Below the pieces are notes generated by a model. The model had not been told where the DNA came from and did not search any database. It saw only the letters and a list, made by a program, of their open reading frames with translations. A program made the translations under genes and the position numbers. From NCBI RefSeq assembly GCF_028618695.1, contig NZ_JAQIVI010000132.1, positions 62,001 to 126,000 of the forward strand: DNA of 64,000 nucleotides. The letters run 5' to 3'. Of the stretch, positions 18,535 to 27,421 are shown one piece after another. How positions within the stretch are numbered: position 1 is the first letter of the stretch; each line of letters starts with the position of its first letter. This DNA comes from Natrinema soli. GTDB lineage: Archaea; Halobacteriota; Halobacteria; Halobacteriales; Natrialbaceae.

Positions 18535-18631
18535 CATCCCGCGCCACGTTATACCTGGCTGCGCTGCTGCAATCCCCTTCTCGTTTCGGATTCGACACTC
18601 AGTCGAAATCTACGCCCGTTTCAGTGGTGAG

Positions 18632-19969
18632 CTACGGCCGTGAGAGGAACTCACCCCGGCCGGGCGAAGACCGGGTCTCGTGATCGCTGGCGATAACGTC
18701 GCCGTTCGCAATGACCGTGTCGACGCGTGCGCTCCACTCGCGACCTTCGTACGGCGTCCAGCCGCCGGCATACTGAAGGTCGTCGGCCGAAACCGTAAAC
18801 TGGTCTTCGCGAATGAGGACGATGTCTGCGTCGGTCCCTTCTTGGAGTGATCCCTTCCGCGGATAGATACCGGCCTCGCGTGCTGGCCGCGAACAGACGA
18901 GTTCGTGAAGCCGTGTCCAAGAGAGTCGGTCCTCGTGAACGCCGGCACTGACGAGGAACTCGAGCATCGTTTCGATGCTGGGCAGTCCGGCGTACGGCTC
19001 CCAGATGTTCTCCCAGCCGCGCTCTCGGTCTTCCCGGTAGGTTGGGAAGTGTTCGCTGGCGATGAGATCGATCGTTCCGTCCCGGACGGCATCCCAGAGT
19101 CGATCGACCTCTGCAGGCGATTTGAGGCTCGGATTGACCTTCAGGAACGGCCCCTTCTCCTTGACGTCTTCCGCCGAGAACGCGAGGTAATGCGGACAGG
19201 TCTCGAGGGTCACCGGAACGTTCGACCGTGATTTGAACCGTCCGCCTTCACGTGCCCCGCTCCCGCTAGAGACGTGGACGACGTGCAGGGGACACTCGGC
19301 GTACTCGGCGAACCATCCCATTCGATTGATGGCATCGAGTTCCGCTTCGAGCGGACGGGACTCCATGTACACGTCCGGCGTAGTTTCGTCTATCGACGCT
19401 CGAGCGTGGTCGAGGATTCCTTGCGTTTCGCAGTGAACGCGGACTTTCCCGCCGGCGTTTCCGACGGCCGCCATCAGGGACACGATCGTCTCGTCGGAAG
19501 CGAGGTACGGCTCGGCCGTGAACGTCTTGAAATCGCGCGTCCCCTCCGCCATGATCCCCTCGATGTCGATGTCCGCCTCTTCGACGTTCCCCGCGACCAG
19601 TCCGAAGTCGATGTGTGCGAGCTCGGCACATTCGTCCCTCTTCTTCCGGAACGCGTCCGGCGATGTGATCGGGCTCTGCGTCGGGAGTTCGACGACGGTC
19701 GTCACTCCGCCGGCCGCGGCACTCGCCGTCTGAGACGCGAAGTCGATACCGTCTGGAAAGAGGTTCGGATCGTGCAGGTGATTGTGGATGTCTACGACAC
19801 CGGGAATGGCGATCTTCCCCGCAGCGTCGATCACGTCCGTTGCGTCGCCGTATTCGCTCGCAACGCCAGGGCCGACCGCCCGTATCTGGCCGTCGTCGAT
19901 GGCGATAGATCCCGCTCGAACGCCGGCCGCACTGACGATACGTGCATCTTCGATGAGACGATCAGTCAT
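18632..19969 (-). CDS. Cyclic amidohydrolase (dihydroorotase / hydantoinase / allantoinase-like)
   Basis: This 445-residue enzyme hydrolyses cyclic amides. It shows 'PGVVDIHNHLHDPN' (first two metal His), 'TRDFKTFTAEPYL' (the Lys that is carboxylated in the family), 'VRVHCET', 'LHVVHVSSGSGAREGG' and 'VTLETCPHYLAFS'. At the last catalytic position, where family members have Asp in a 'SDHxP' motif, this protein has Glu in 'IASEHFPTY', which is unusual and may affect activity. ATG 19969 is the start that begins the domain ('MTDRLIEDARIV'). It is divergent from the SsnA-like aminohydrolase. Allantoinase, hydantoinase and dihydroorotase cannot be told apart by reading alone. Confidence 0.85.
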   Translation of the reverse strand: MTDRLIEDARIVSAAGVRAGSIAIDDGQIRAVGPGVASEYGDATDVIDAAGKIAIPGVVDIHNHLHDPNLFPDGIDFASQTASAAAGGVTTVVELPTQSPITSPDAFRKKRDECAELAHIDFGLVAGNVEEADIDIEGIMAEGTRDFKTFTAEPYLASDETIVSLMAAVGNAGGKVRVHCETQGILDHARASIDETTPDVYMESRPLEAELDAINRMGWFAEYAECPLHVVHVSSGSGAREGGRFKSRSNVPVTLETCPHYLAFSAEDVKEKGPFLKVNPSLKSPAEVDRLWDAVRDGTIDLIASEHFPTYREDRERGWENIWEPYAGLPSIETMLEFLVSAGVHEDRLSWTRLHELVCSRPAREAGIYPRKGSLQEGTDADIVLIREDQFTVSADDLQYAGGWTPYEGREWSARVDTVIANGDVIASDHETRSSPGRGEFLSRP

Positions 19970-20163
19970 GAACGAAATCGTATCGCGGACGACCAAAACA
20001 GTTGGCGATGCAATCGTTACCTTGTCACTTTCCGGTGCGTGACGCCTCGGCAAACGCGGCCACGCCGAAAATCCGGTTGTGGCAGCGATGTGTTGCCATA
20101 TGGGAACGGTCGACGAAGTCGATCGGAGGTACCTTTTTGTAGAACGACAGTATCTGCCATGGT

Positions 20164-21462
20164 GTGATACTGAACGCAGGCACGCTCATCACGATGAACG
20201 ATGAGCGCGAGGTCAGAGAGGAGGTCCACGTCGTCGTCGAGGACGGCGAAATTGTCGACATCGCCGACGGATACGAATCCGCCGAGGAGACGATAGACGC
20301 TCGCGACGAGGTCGTTATTCCCGGCCTCGTGAATTGCCATACGCACATGTACGCGCTTCCGATTCGCGGCGCGCCGCTGACCGCGTCCCCGGAGAGTTTC
20401 TACGAAGCGCTCATCGACATTTGGTGGGAAGTCGACGAGGCGTTCACGATGCGTGACGCCCGGTTCTCCGCCCTCGGATCGGCCGCCAAGATGGTGGAAA
20501 GCGGCGTCACGGCGTTCTGCGATAACTATTCCGGGCCGAACACGCTCCCCGGTGCCCTAGACGCCGTCGCTGATGGCGTCTCCCAGACGCCGATCCGCGG
20601 CATGATTTCGTTCGAGACGACCGCACGTAACTCCGAAGCGGAGGCCCTCGAGGGGATCGACGAGAACCAGCGGTACATCCAGGAGGCGGAGGACGAGTAC
20701 GACGATATCACCGGCCACTACTGCCTCCACACACTGTTTACGAACACGGAGGACGTCGTCGACGAGTGCGTCGACCGTGCGGTCCGGGACGATCGGCCGA
20801 TCCAGATCCACTTGGAAGAGGGGCTGGTCGACGTCCACGAGTCGATAAAGGAGTACGGGGAACGGCCCGTTCCCGCGCTCGACTCGATGGGGTTTTTCGA
20901 GGCAGACGTCATCGCTGCCCACTGCGTCCACTCCACGGAGCGTGAACTCGAGATCCTCGCCGAAAACGATGTGAAGGTCGCGCACAACCCGTACTCGAAT
21001 ATCAACAACGCGGTCGGCGTCGCCGACGTCGAGACGATGGAAGAACTCGATATGACGATCGGCATCGGCGACGACGGCTGGGACCCCGATATCTTCGAAA
21101 CGATGCGGTCGGCCGTTGGCATTCACAAACTGAAACAGAACGATCCGAGCGGCTTTGACATGGCGAAAGCCCTCGAGTGGGCGACTATCGGTAGTGCGAG
21201 AGTCCTCGGAATGGAAGACCGGATCGGTAGCATCGAAGTCGGGAAACGCGGCGACTTCGTTACACTCGACCTCAGTCCGAACCCCGTGCTCCCCGAGAGC
21301 GCGCCCTACTACGTCGTCAGTGCCGCAAGCAGGGCTGACGTGACGCGGACCGTCATCGACGGAAAAACCGCGTACAGTCCGGATCAGGGTGTCCGTGGCG
21401 TCGACGACGCGGAACTGGAGTCCGTCGGCGAGGCGAGCGCCGAACTCTGGGATCGACTCTGA
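20164..21462 (+). CDS. SsnA-like aminohydrolase (chlorohydrolase/deaminase family)
   Basis: This 432-residue amidohydrolase resembles SsnA, an aminohydrolase found beside selenium- or molybdenum-dependent hydroxylases in bacteria. It has 'IPGLVNCHTHMYALPIRGAP' (HxH motif), 'SFYEALIDIWWEVDEAFT' as in SsnA, 'GVTAFCDNYSGPN', 'IQIHLEEG' and 'IAAHCVHST' (metal His), and 'TIGIGDDGWDPDIF' (catalytic Asp). The family deaminates or dechlorinates purine- or triazine-like rings. The start is GTG 20164; the nearby ATG at 20158 is out of frame. It is divergent from the cyclic amidohydrolase and downstream of the molybdenum hydroxylases. The true substrate is unknown. Confidence 0.82.
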   Translation: MILNAGTLITMNDEREVREEVHVVVEDGEIVDIADGYESAEETIDARDEVVIPGLVNCHTHMYALPIRGAPLTASPESFYEALIDIWWEVDEAFTMRDARFSALGSAAKMVESGVTAFCDNYSGPNTLPGALDAVADGVSQTPIRGMISFETTARNSEAEALEGIDENQRYIQEAEDEYDDITGHYCLHTLFTNTEDVVDECVDRAVRDDRPIQIHLEEGLVDVHESIKEYGERPVPALDSMGFFEADVIAAHCVHSTERELEILAENDVKVAHNPYSNINNAVGVADVETMEELDMTIGIGDDGWDPDIFETMRSAVGIHKLKQNDPSGFDMAKALEWATIGSARVLGMEDRIGSIEVGKRGDFVTLDLSPNPVLPESAPYYVVSAASRADVTRTVIDGKTAYSPDQGVRGVDDAELESVGEASAELWDRL

Positions 21463-21533
21463 ACTGACAGTACCGGCTGTCGGCTAGCGGTATACTTCCT
21501 CACTGTTGACGAAAGGGCAGGTAACGAACTATA

Positions 21534-21608
21534 GTTAACAGGCTAAGCTTGTTACCCTTCTGTTCGCGTCCTCTCCACCCAGCGTCTTAACAGGCTAAGT
21601 CTGTTAAC
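21534..21608. promoter_or_regulatory. Two tandem palindromes upstream of rdfA
   Basis: Two copies of a palindrome sit at 21534-21555 and 21586-21608. Both contain ttaacaggctaag followed by a tgtta arm. Copy 2 has perfect seven-base arms (TTAACAG and CTGTTAA) around a seven-base spacer; copy 1 lacks one A in its right arm. Their centres are about 52 bp apart, near five helical turns, so a dimeric protein could bind both on one face of the DNA. They lie about 65-140 bp before the likely promoter of rdfA, so they look like operator or activator sites for the operon. Confidence 0.6.
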
Positions 21609-21671
21609 TACAGCTCACACCATTCAGGCGTCCAAACGAGAGGGTGGGACGAATCGTACACGCTTCGTCAA

Positions 21672-21679
21672 GATTTATC
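21672..21679 (+). promoter_or_regulatory. TATA-like box for the rdfA operon
   Basis: The sequence gatttatc lies 26-33 bp before ATG 21705, placing the likely start of transcription at or just before the start codon. Confidence 0.45.
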
Positions 21680-21704
21680 ACCGATGCGCGAGTAAGAATA
21701 GGTA

Positions 21705-22346
21705 ATGCCAACTGATCCCGGTTGCAAGGTGGATGCAGCCGTAGAACGGTACGGTTTGGACTCCGCCGATCCGGTGTACGAATCGATCGACGAGGGACTC
21801 CTCGCTCGGTGGAAAGGATCCGACGACCGGACGCCGATGGGGTACCGATCGCTCACGGAGTGGTTCAACAAACGCCTCCTCAAACAGGTGTACGACGAGT
21901 ACGGCCGCGATTCGCTGGGCGCTCGTGTCGATAGCGATTACGAGGCGCTACGCAGCGACGACGAACTCGTCCGAGAGGAGATGGTCGAGAGCTTATCGGC
22001 GGACGGAATCGACGCCGAACGGGTTCTCGAAGACATGGTGTCGTATGGGACGATAAGAAACCACCTTCAGGAGTGTCTCGATGGGGACAAAGCACCACAA
22101 ACTGCCGAGACCGATTGGGAACGTGAGAGCATCGAGGTGGCTCGTGGGGTCGCCAGGGAGAAAGCCGAACGAGCACTGTCGTCTCTGGAGTCGAAAGGAC
22201 GGATCGATGGCGTCGAATCATCATCCATCGAGGTCCAGATCCAACTGCGTTGCGAGTCCTGTCCGACTCGTATCCCGCTCGAAGTAGCGGTCAAGCAGGG
22301 CTACGTTTGTGAAAAGCACAACCAAACACCCGCCACCTCACACTGA
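21705..22346 (+). CDS. rdfA: Rod-determining factor RdfA-like protein
   Basis: This 213-residue protein matches the haloarchaeal RdfA family, which in Haloferax volcanii is needed for rod shape. It begins 'GCKVDAAVERYGLDS' and has 'LLARWKGSDDRTPMGYRSL', 'EWFNKRLLKQVYDEYGRD', 'LQECLDGDKAPQTAETDWE' and a C-terminal Cys pair region ('LRCESCPTRIPLEVA', then 'YVCEKHN') that could bind zinc. It is cytosolic. The SMC-like gene starts two bases after its stop, an arrangement I recall for rdfA and sph3 in Haloferax, so the two probably act together. The family match comes from recognition of the conserved blocks; the biochemical function of RdfA is unknown. Confidence 0.82.
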   Translation: MPTDPGCKVDAAVERYGLDSADPVYESIDEGLLARWKGSDDRTPMGYRSLTEWFNKRLLKQVYDEYGRDSLGARVDSDYEALRSDDELVREEMVESLSADGIDAERVLEDMVSYGTIRNHLQECLDGDKAPQTAETDWERESIEVARGVAREKAERALSSLESKGRIDGVESSSIEVQIQLRCESCPTRIPLEVAVKQGYVCEKHNQTPATSH

Positions 22347-22348
22347 TT

Positions 22349-24157
22349 ATGACCTGGAATATCGAAATCGAAAACATCGCTGGAATACTCGACGGAAGGA
22401 CGACCATTGAACCGGGGGTAAACGCTGTCAGAGGCTCGAACTGGCAGGGAAAATCGAGTTTCATCGAGGCTATCAAGACCGCACTCGGAACGTCGACGGA
22501 ACTCACCGAAAACAAGGACAGCGGACGGGTGAAGCTACAGACACCCGACCGCGATATCACGATTACGCTGGTCCGCGAGAACGGGACCGTTCGGCGAAGC
22601 GGCACCCCGTATCTCCAAAACGAGTACGACGTTATTCGGACGGAACTGTTTGCCTGTCTCGACGAGCGCAACGAGGTCCGCAGTGCCGTTCGCCAGGGCG
22701 AGAACTTGGAGGACGTTCTCATGCGCCCGCTCGATTTTCAGAATATCGACGAGCAGATCACCGATCTGAAACGCGAGCGCGAGCAGATACGATCAGAACT
22801 CTCACAGGCGAGAGAGGCGAAAAAACGCCTGCCCGGTGTACAGGAACAGGTCACCCAACTCGAGAAAGAGATCGAGGAGTTACGCGAAAAGCGCGACGAA
22901 ATCGCCGTCAACGACTCTGACGAAGCAACTGGCGAAGACGGGAACGATGACACGTCACCCCAGCAACGGTTGAGTAACGTACAGACGGAACGGAATCGAG
23001 CTGCAAACCAGACCGACAGATTAGAACGGTCCATCGAACGGACCGAAGAACGACTCCAGCAGCGAAGGTCCGAACTCGAGTCGCTCGAAATTCCGGAGGA
23101 CGACGATATCGAGGATAAACTTGTGGCCGCTCGAGACCAACTGCAACAAATTGAACGGGACTCCGAAGTACTGCAATCCGTCTACTCGGCGAACGAGATG
23201 GTTCTACAGGAGAACCGACTCGATCTCTTGACGGAGGTCGAACGCGAATTAACTGAAGACAACGTGGTTTGTTGGACATGCGGGAACGAGGCTCGGCGTG
23301 GGGAGATGGAGGAACGACTCGACCACCTTGGTGACAAAATCACGGATCTGCGGGCACAGAAAGAGCAGTATCACGATAGAGTCCAAGAATTCGAAGCCCG
23401 CCGCGAAGAGATCGATCAGGGGAAGCGTCGAAAGCGTGATCTGGAAAGTGAAATAACGGAACTGGAGGACACGCTTGCTGATCGACGTCAGAGTCTCGAC
23501 GAAGCGAAGGATCGATACCGAGACGCTCAGGAACGGGCCGAAGAACTCTCAGATACCGTCGACGAGACCGTCGAAGCGATCTCCGACGTCGAAAGCAAGA
23601 TAAAGTATCGGGAAGCCGAACTGAACGACGTCAGAGACGAGCTATCCCAGCTCGAAACTCGGGCCGAACAAGTCGAGATGCTCGATGCCGAGAGCGCGGA
23701 AATTCGGTCCGAGATCGAAGAACTCCGGAATCGCAAAGACAGGATCAAACACCGCGCTCGAGAGGCGTTCGACGAAGCGATGGATGAAATCCTCTCCCGG
23801 TTTGGAACGGGGTTCGAGACCGCCCGTCTCACTGCCGACTTCGATCTCGTCGTCGCTCGTGACGGTCGAGAAGCCAGTCTCGATGCACTCAGTGAGGGAG
23901 AGCTCGAACTTATCGGCTTCGTCGCAGCGCTTGCAGGCTACGAATCGTTCGACGTCGACGAGGCGGTGCCGCTTTTGCTCGTCGACGGTCTCGGTGGGCT
24001 AGCGGACGATAACCTGCATACGCTAGTCGATTATCTTCACGAACGAACGGAATACCTCGTGTTCACCGCGTATCCGGAGTACACTGCGTTCGAGGGCCGC
24101 GAGATCGATCCCGGTAATTGGACCGTCGCGACGAACAGGCAGGTCATCACTGACTGA
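22349..24157 (+). CDS. Archaea-specific SMC-related ATPase
   Basis: This 602-residue protein has the Rad50/SMC layout. The N-terminal ATPase half carries Walker A 'GSNWQGKSSF' (about residues 30-39). A long coiled coil follows, interrupted near residue 308 by a zinc hook 'VCWTCGNEARRGE', then a second coiled coil. The C-terminal half has the ABC signature 'LDALSEGELELIGF' (about 510) and Walker B 'PLLLVDGLGGLADD' (about 540), with Gly where most family members have Glu. Such proteins dimerise through head and hook to act on DNA. It is shorter than Rad50 and matches the haloarchaeal Sph-type group linked to cell shape with RdfA. It directly follows rdfA. Confidence 0.88.
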   Translation: MTWNIEIENIAGILDGRTTIEPGVNAVRGSNWQGKSSFIEAIKTALGTSTELTENKDSGRVKLQTPDRDITITLVRENGTVRRSGTPYLQNEYDVIRTELFACLDERNEVRSAVRQGENLEDVLMRPLDFQNIDEQITDLKREREQIRSELSQAREAKKRLPGVQEQVTQLEKEIEELREKRDEIAVNDSDEATGEDGNDDTSPQQRLSNVQTERNRAANQTDRLERSIERTEERLQQRRSELESLEIPEDDDIEDKLVAARDQLQQIERDSEVLQSVYSANEMVLQENRLDLLTEVERELTEDNVVCWTCGNEARRGEMEERLDHLGDKITDLRAQKEQYHDRVQEFEARREEIDQGKRRKRDLESEITELEDTLADRRQSLDEAKDRYRDAQERAEELSDTVDETVEAISDVESKIKYREAELNDVRDELSQLETRAEQVEMLDAESAEIRSEIEELRNRKDRIKHRAREAFDEAMDEILSRFGTGFETARLTADFDLVVARDGREASLDALSEGELELIGFVAALAGYESFDVDEAVPLLLVDGLGGLADDNLHTLVDYLHERTEYLVFTAYPEYTAFEGREIDPGNWTVATNRQVITD

Positions 24158-24475
24158 GTGACCGTTCTTTCTCCCATCTTTACGGTTCGTTCCGTCACAA
24201 CTGTTTTGTCCGGGCGCAGTGACGCGAGAGATTCACGAGCCATAGCGCCTCGATCGACCGTGGGTGACGGTACCGGTCCGAAACACCATTAGATCGAACG
24301 ACCACCTCGCCCGACTGACCTCGACGGTGGATTTACCGACGTGAACCACCGCTCCTATCCTTCGTCGCACTGACCTCTTCTCACTCATTTCACCCTGTAT
24401 CGTGAGTTCGCGGATCCACCGGCAATACTGGCCTGTATGGGAACCCAATAATGTGGCCGTGTCGAACCTTGTCAT
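24158..24475 (+). other. Intergenic region, no gene seen
   Basis: About 320 bp between the SMC-like gene and the next unknown gene contain only short frames. An AT-rich 'cccaataatg' about 30 bp before 24476 may be the promoter of that gene. Confidence 0.35.
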
Positions 24476-25588
24476 ATGGTAGTTAGTGACGCATTTGGGG
24501 AACTAACTGCGGTACTCGAGCACTTAGAGACGACCGATGCTGAGGTCAAGAACGTCGAAATCAGCGAGCAAGTGATTCAGGAACGTGATGAAATAACCGC
24601 GAGACTGACTGTCGGGGTACCGGTCCTCGCTGATGTCGAGTTCCACAATGGAATTTCGGTCCAGGGAGATAACGTCAACCTCGAGGACCGACATGCGAAT
24701 ATCGATCTCTCGGTGACGCTATCGGTCGAGGAGTCAAAGAAAGGCTATGGTCCTTCACCGACCAGCGTCGGTGCGTCCTCGGAGCGGGCTAGCTCGAACG
24801 CTGTTCCAGCATACAAAGATCCAGATTCGTTACGAGACGTTTACGAACAGTACGATACCTTCCCCGAGATGACCGAGGCGCTGGGTGTCGATGTCACCTC
24901 GGAGACGGTTCGACGATACATGGTCGAATACGATATCCATGACCCCAGCGATACCAAACCGGTGCGAAACCATACCGGCCCTGATCAGAATACCCCTGAT
25001 CTCTCGAGCGAAGACCTCGCGGAGGAAAGCGGATCTGGGAAGCCGAACGCGATTCCCTCCGAGATGGCTGGGGGTGAGACTACCGCATCGTTCGACGAAG
25101 ATCAGTCAGCGGGATCGGATGAGGGCGGCGTTCCAGGAACGGCGACGAAGAAACGGCCAGCATCTATTAGATCCGACAACTCGGACGTTACGACCGGTAC
25201 TAACGGGCATGGCACTGGCGAAAGCAGCCGTGACGATGCTCCCGAAGGCGGCATTGACGATGGGGCCCCATCCGAGAAAGGCGATACGTCCGTGGCCGAA
25301 CTTCTCGCCGAGACGAACAGTGAAGGCAGTGACGACTCGCTCATCGCCGATGGACACGGTATTCCAAAGGGTTTGACCGTCGGTGAACTCACAACGATCG
25401 TCAACGAGTCGAGCACCGTCTACGAGGTTAAAACCAAATTGGGTGTCAATCAGGATCTCGCCCGGCGACTCCTCAAAGAAACCGCGCTGATAGACCTCGT
25501 CACGCAGCGTCTTGGTGCCGAGCAGATTAGGGTCTCTCCGAGGGAGGTACGGCGACGAATCGCTCCGGACAACCCGGATACTCCGTAG
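24476..25588 (+). CDS. Unknown haloarchaeal protein with two helix-turn-helix-like segments
   Basis: Not recognised. The 370 residues divide into four parts. A beta-rich start (1-85) ends near 'HANIDLSVTLSVEES'. A segment at about 115-160, 'DSLRDVYEQYDTFPEMTEA' then 'VTSETVRRYMVEY', has the look of a helix-turn-helix. A very acidic, Ser/Gly-rich linker of some 140 residues follows. The C-terminus, 'LTVGELTTIVNESSTVYEV' then 'LGVNQDLARRLLKETAL', again looks like a DNA-binding helix pair. It has no signal peptide or membrane segment. Its place after rdfA and the SMC-like gene suggests a DNA-binding partner or regulator of that system, which is inference only. Confidence 0.7.
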   Translation: MVVSDAFGELTAVLEHLETTDAEVKNVEISEQVIQERDEITARLTVGVPVLADVEFHNGISVQGDNVNLEDRHANIDLSVTLSVEESKKGYGPSPTSVGASSERASSNAVPAYKDPDSLRDVYEQYDTFPEMTEALGVDVTSETVRRYMVEYDIHDPSDTKPVRNHTGPDQNTPDLSSEDLAEESGSGKPNAIPSEMAGGETTASFDEDQSAGSDEGGVPGTATKKRPASIRSDNSDVTTGTNGHGTGESSRDDAPEGGIDDGAPSEKGDTSVAELLAETNSEGSDDSLIADGHGIPKGLTVGELTTIVNESSTVYEVKTKLGVNQDLARRLLKETALIDLVTQRLGAEQIRVSPREVRRRIAPDNPDTP

Positions 25589-25761
25589 TAAACCCGCAGT
25601 GCCCGACGGACGTTGCCACGGGCCCAACAGCCGTTCGTAGCGTATTCTGTACGGATGAGCCGTGTAGATGGCTAGTAAATCGTCTTCTCTCCTTGCTGTT
25701 AGCGCTGTCTCGTTTCACCCGTTTCTTTTACATGCTGATTTGGGTGACTAGACGGGAAGCG

Positions 25762-25768
25762 TTATTTG
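25762..25768 (+). promoter_or_regulatory. TATA-like box for the ribbon-helix-helix/zinc protein
   Basis: The sequence ttatttg lies 24-30 bp before ATG 25792, favouring that start over the longer open frame. Confidence 0.42.
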
Positions 25769-25791
25769 GATGGGTGAAGAGTTCACACACA

Positions 25792-26604
25792 ATGGCAACA
25801 ATCAGGGTGCGAGATTGGACGAAAAAACAGATTGAAGAGATTCTCGAGGAAGAGTCTCACTCTTCACACGATTCAGTGATCAAAGCGCTGTTGAAGGACC
25901 GAGAATTAGCTAAATTCGCGGGGACGGACATCGAGACCGAAGAAAGCACATCGAACGCAGATCAGCAGCCGCCCGAAAACAAAGCCTTCGACGAGCTCAC
26001 GGTCCTCAGTGAGATGTACCGTGCGGACAACGACGTTCTTTTCCTCTGGTGCCCGAACTGTGGGAAGGAACTCGCCCACCTCACTCTGGAAAACCCGATA
26101 GATATCTCTATCTTCGAGATGGAATGCCAACGATGTCTCAATCACCTTGACCAGCATGTGATCATTGCGATCGAGATCGGCTATCCGATCGAAGAGAAAC
26201 TCGTCGAAGACAACCTTCAGGCTGATCTGAAGGAGTGCACTATCGACTATTGGGACCGTCATCTCGAACAGTCGACCGAAAACACCGTCACTGAGGAGAG
26301 TGCGATCGAACAGTTGGTCTGGCAGTTCGATCAATATGTTCGCAACTTCCAGTGGGACTGGCCTGACGACGTTCCAGTTGTCGGTTTCGAAGCCGGAGAT
26401 ACGCTCCATAACAAAGTCGATGATGAACTGATCGAGGTTATTGAACCGGTCACGGAAAACCGGAACGCTCTCGATTCGTTCGAAGTGAAGCGGTATCCCG
26501 AGGGGACGGATCCGAACGAGGCCAGAACTGAGATCATGGATAGTAATATGATCGCTAACCTCATTATCAACCGGAGTCTGTACCTCGAAGAGGATGAACC
26601 GTAA
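25792..26604 (+). CDS. Unknown protein with ribbon-helix-helix-like N-terminus and zinc knuckle
   Basis: Not recognised as a named family. The 270-residue protein begins MATIRVRDWTKKQIEEILE, a strand and helix like the start of ribbon-helix-helix DNA-binding proteins, followed by a second helix 'HDSVIKALLKDREL'. At about 87-117 there are two Cys pairs, 'WCPNCGKEL' and 'ECQRCLNH', that would bind one zinc. The rest is acidic and mostly helical, with no membrane segment. ATG 25792 is supported by the upstream TATA-like box. It is the last gene of the rdfA group and adjoins transposon debris, so it could also belong to the accessory region. Confidence 0.7.
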   Translation: MATIRVRDWTKKQIEEILEEESHSSHDSVIKALLKDRELAKFAGTDIETEESTSNADQQPPENKAFDELTVLSEMYRADNDVLFLWCPNCGKELAHLTLENPIDISIFEMECQRCLNHLDQHVIIAIEIGYPIEEKLVEDNLQADLKECTIDYWDRHLEQSTENTVTEESAIEQLVWQFDQYVRNFQWDWPDDVPVVGFEAGDTLHNKVDDELIEVIEPVTENRNALDSFEVKRYPEGTDPNEARTEIMDSNMIANLIINRSLYLEEDEP

Positions 26605-26674
26605 AGACAGTACCCGTTCCGATGGACGTAACGCGTTTTCTGGCCGTTCGTCTCACAGACGGTCCCTCGATATC

Positions 26675-27081
26675 CTATCCCGTATTTTTCGTCCCAGCAG
26701 CGATTCCTTTGACCGTCAGCCGTAACGTCCGCTTTTCGATTCCCGTCCGATCGGTCTGGTCGAGTAGGTACACCTGTAGTATATTCAGTGGGTCGACGTA
26801 CGGATTCCGGAGTTCTAAGATCTCACTGAGCCAATCGCGGGTGTGCAGGCGCTCGCGCTGTCCGATCTCGGTCAGCAGTTCGGTCGCCCGCTCGTACTCG
26901 TCGGTCACGCGGGGGAAGAACCGATCCGGAGGTCCGGACCGGCCAACCCCGCGTAGTGCTCGGCGATCTCGAGTTCGGTCCGCGACAACGAGAGCGCGGC
27001 GTTGTCGAGGGTCGTCCGGAAGAACGGCCACTCGTCGTACATCGTCCGGAGCGTCTCCATCGAGCCGCCGTCGTCCAGCTA
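26675..27081 (-). pseudogene. ppc: 3' end of a phosphoenolpyruvate carboxylase gene, frameshifted (copy 1)
   Basis: Read on the minus strand, 27081 to about 26930 gives 'LDDGGSMETLRTMYDEWPF' and onward to 'ELEIAEHYAGLA'. After a frameshift, about 26930 down to the stop at 26675 gives 'RFFPRVTDEYERATELL', 'RNPYVDPLNILQV' and 'RLTVKGIAAGTKNTG'. This is the C-terminal ~130 residues of phosphoenolpyruvate carboxylase, which ends in this conserved way. The remaining ~700 residues are absent upstream. It cannot be functional. A second, more decayed copy of the same gene end lies at 36392-36631 in the other orientation. Confidence 0.85.
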
Positions 27082-27379
27082 GGAATCGATCAAGACGCCA
27101 GATTCAAGCAGCGGTAGAGCCATAAGTAGTGGACGCTGGGGCCTCCACTTTGATCGGCGTGTCGTCTGATGTATCGCTCTTGTTCAAGAGCAACGCTGGT
27201 ATGTATCGTACGCAGCCCCAGTCAGTAGTGGTTCGACCTCTGCGAGGGTTGGCGGTGTTCCGTATGGACTTCTGTTCTTGGCTCTACTTCAGGCAATGTA
27301 TTGCGTGGGTCCATTGGATACTCCTCAGTCGGTCACGGCGCAGACAAACAAAACACGACAGCACAGACAACCATCACCG

Positions 27380-27421
27380 TTAACCAACATCCGCGCTGCA
27401 ACATTACCGTCTGTTGGTTAA
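27380..27421. repeat. Inverted repeat with TTAACCAACA arms
   Basis: The ten-base arms TTAACCAACA (27380-27389) and TGTTGGTTAA (27412-27421) are exact complements, 22 bp apart. A similar pair with nearly equal spacing lies at 38155-38195. The region 27082-27379 next to it holds no recognised gene. Confidence 0.55.

Noticed and set aside
21534..21608. CRISPR-like repeats
   Set aside because: Only two copies, palindromic, with one short spacer; no cas genes. Operator sites fit better.
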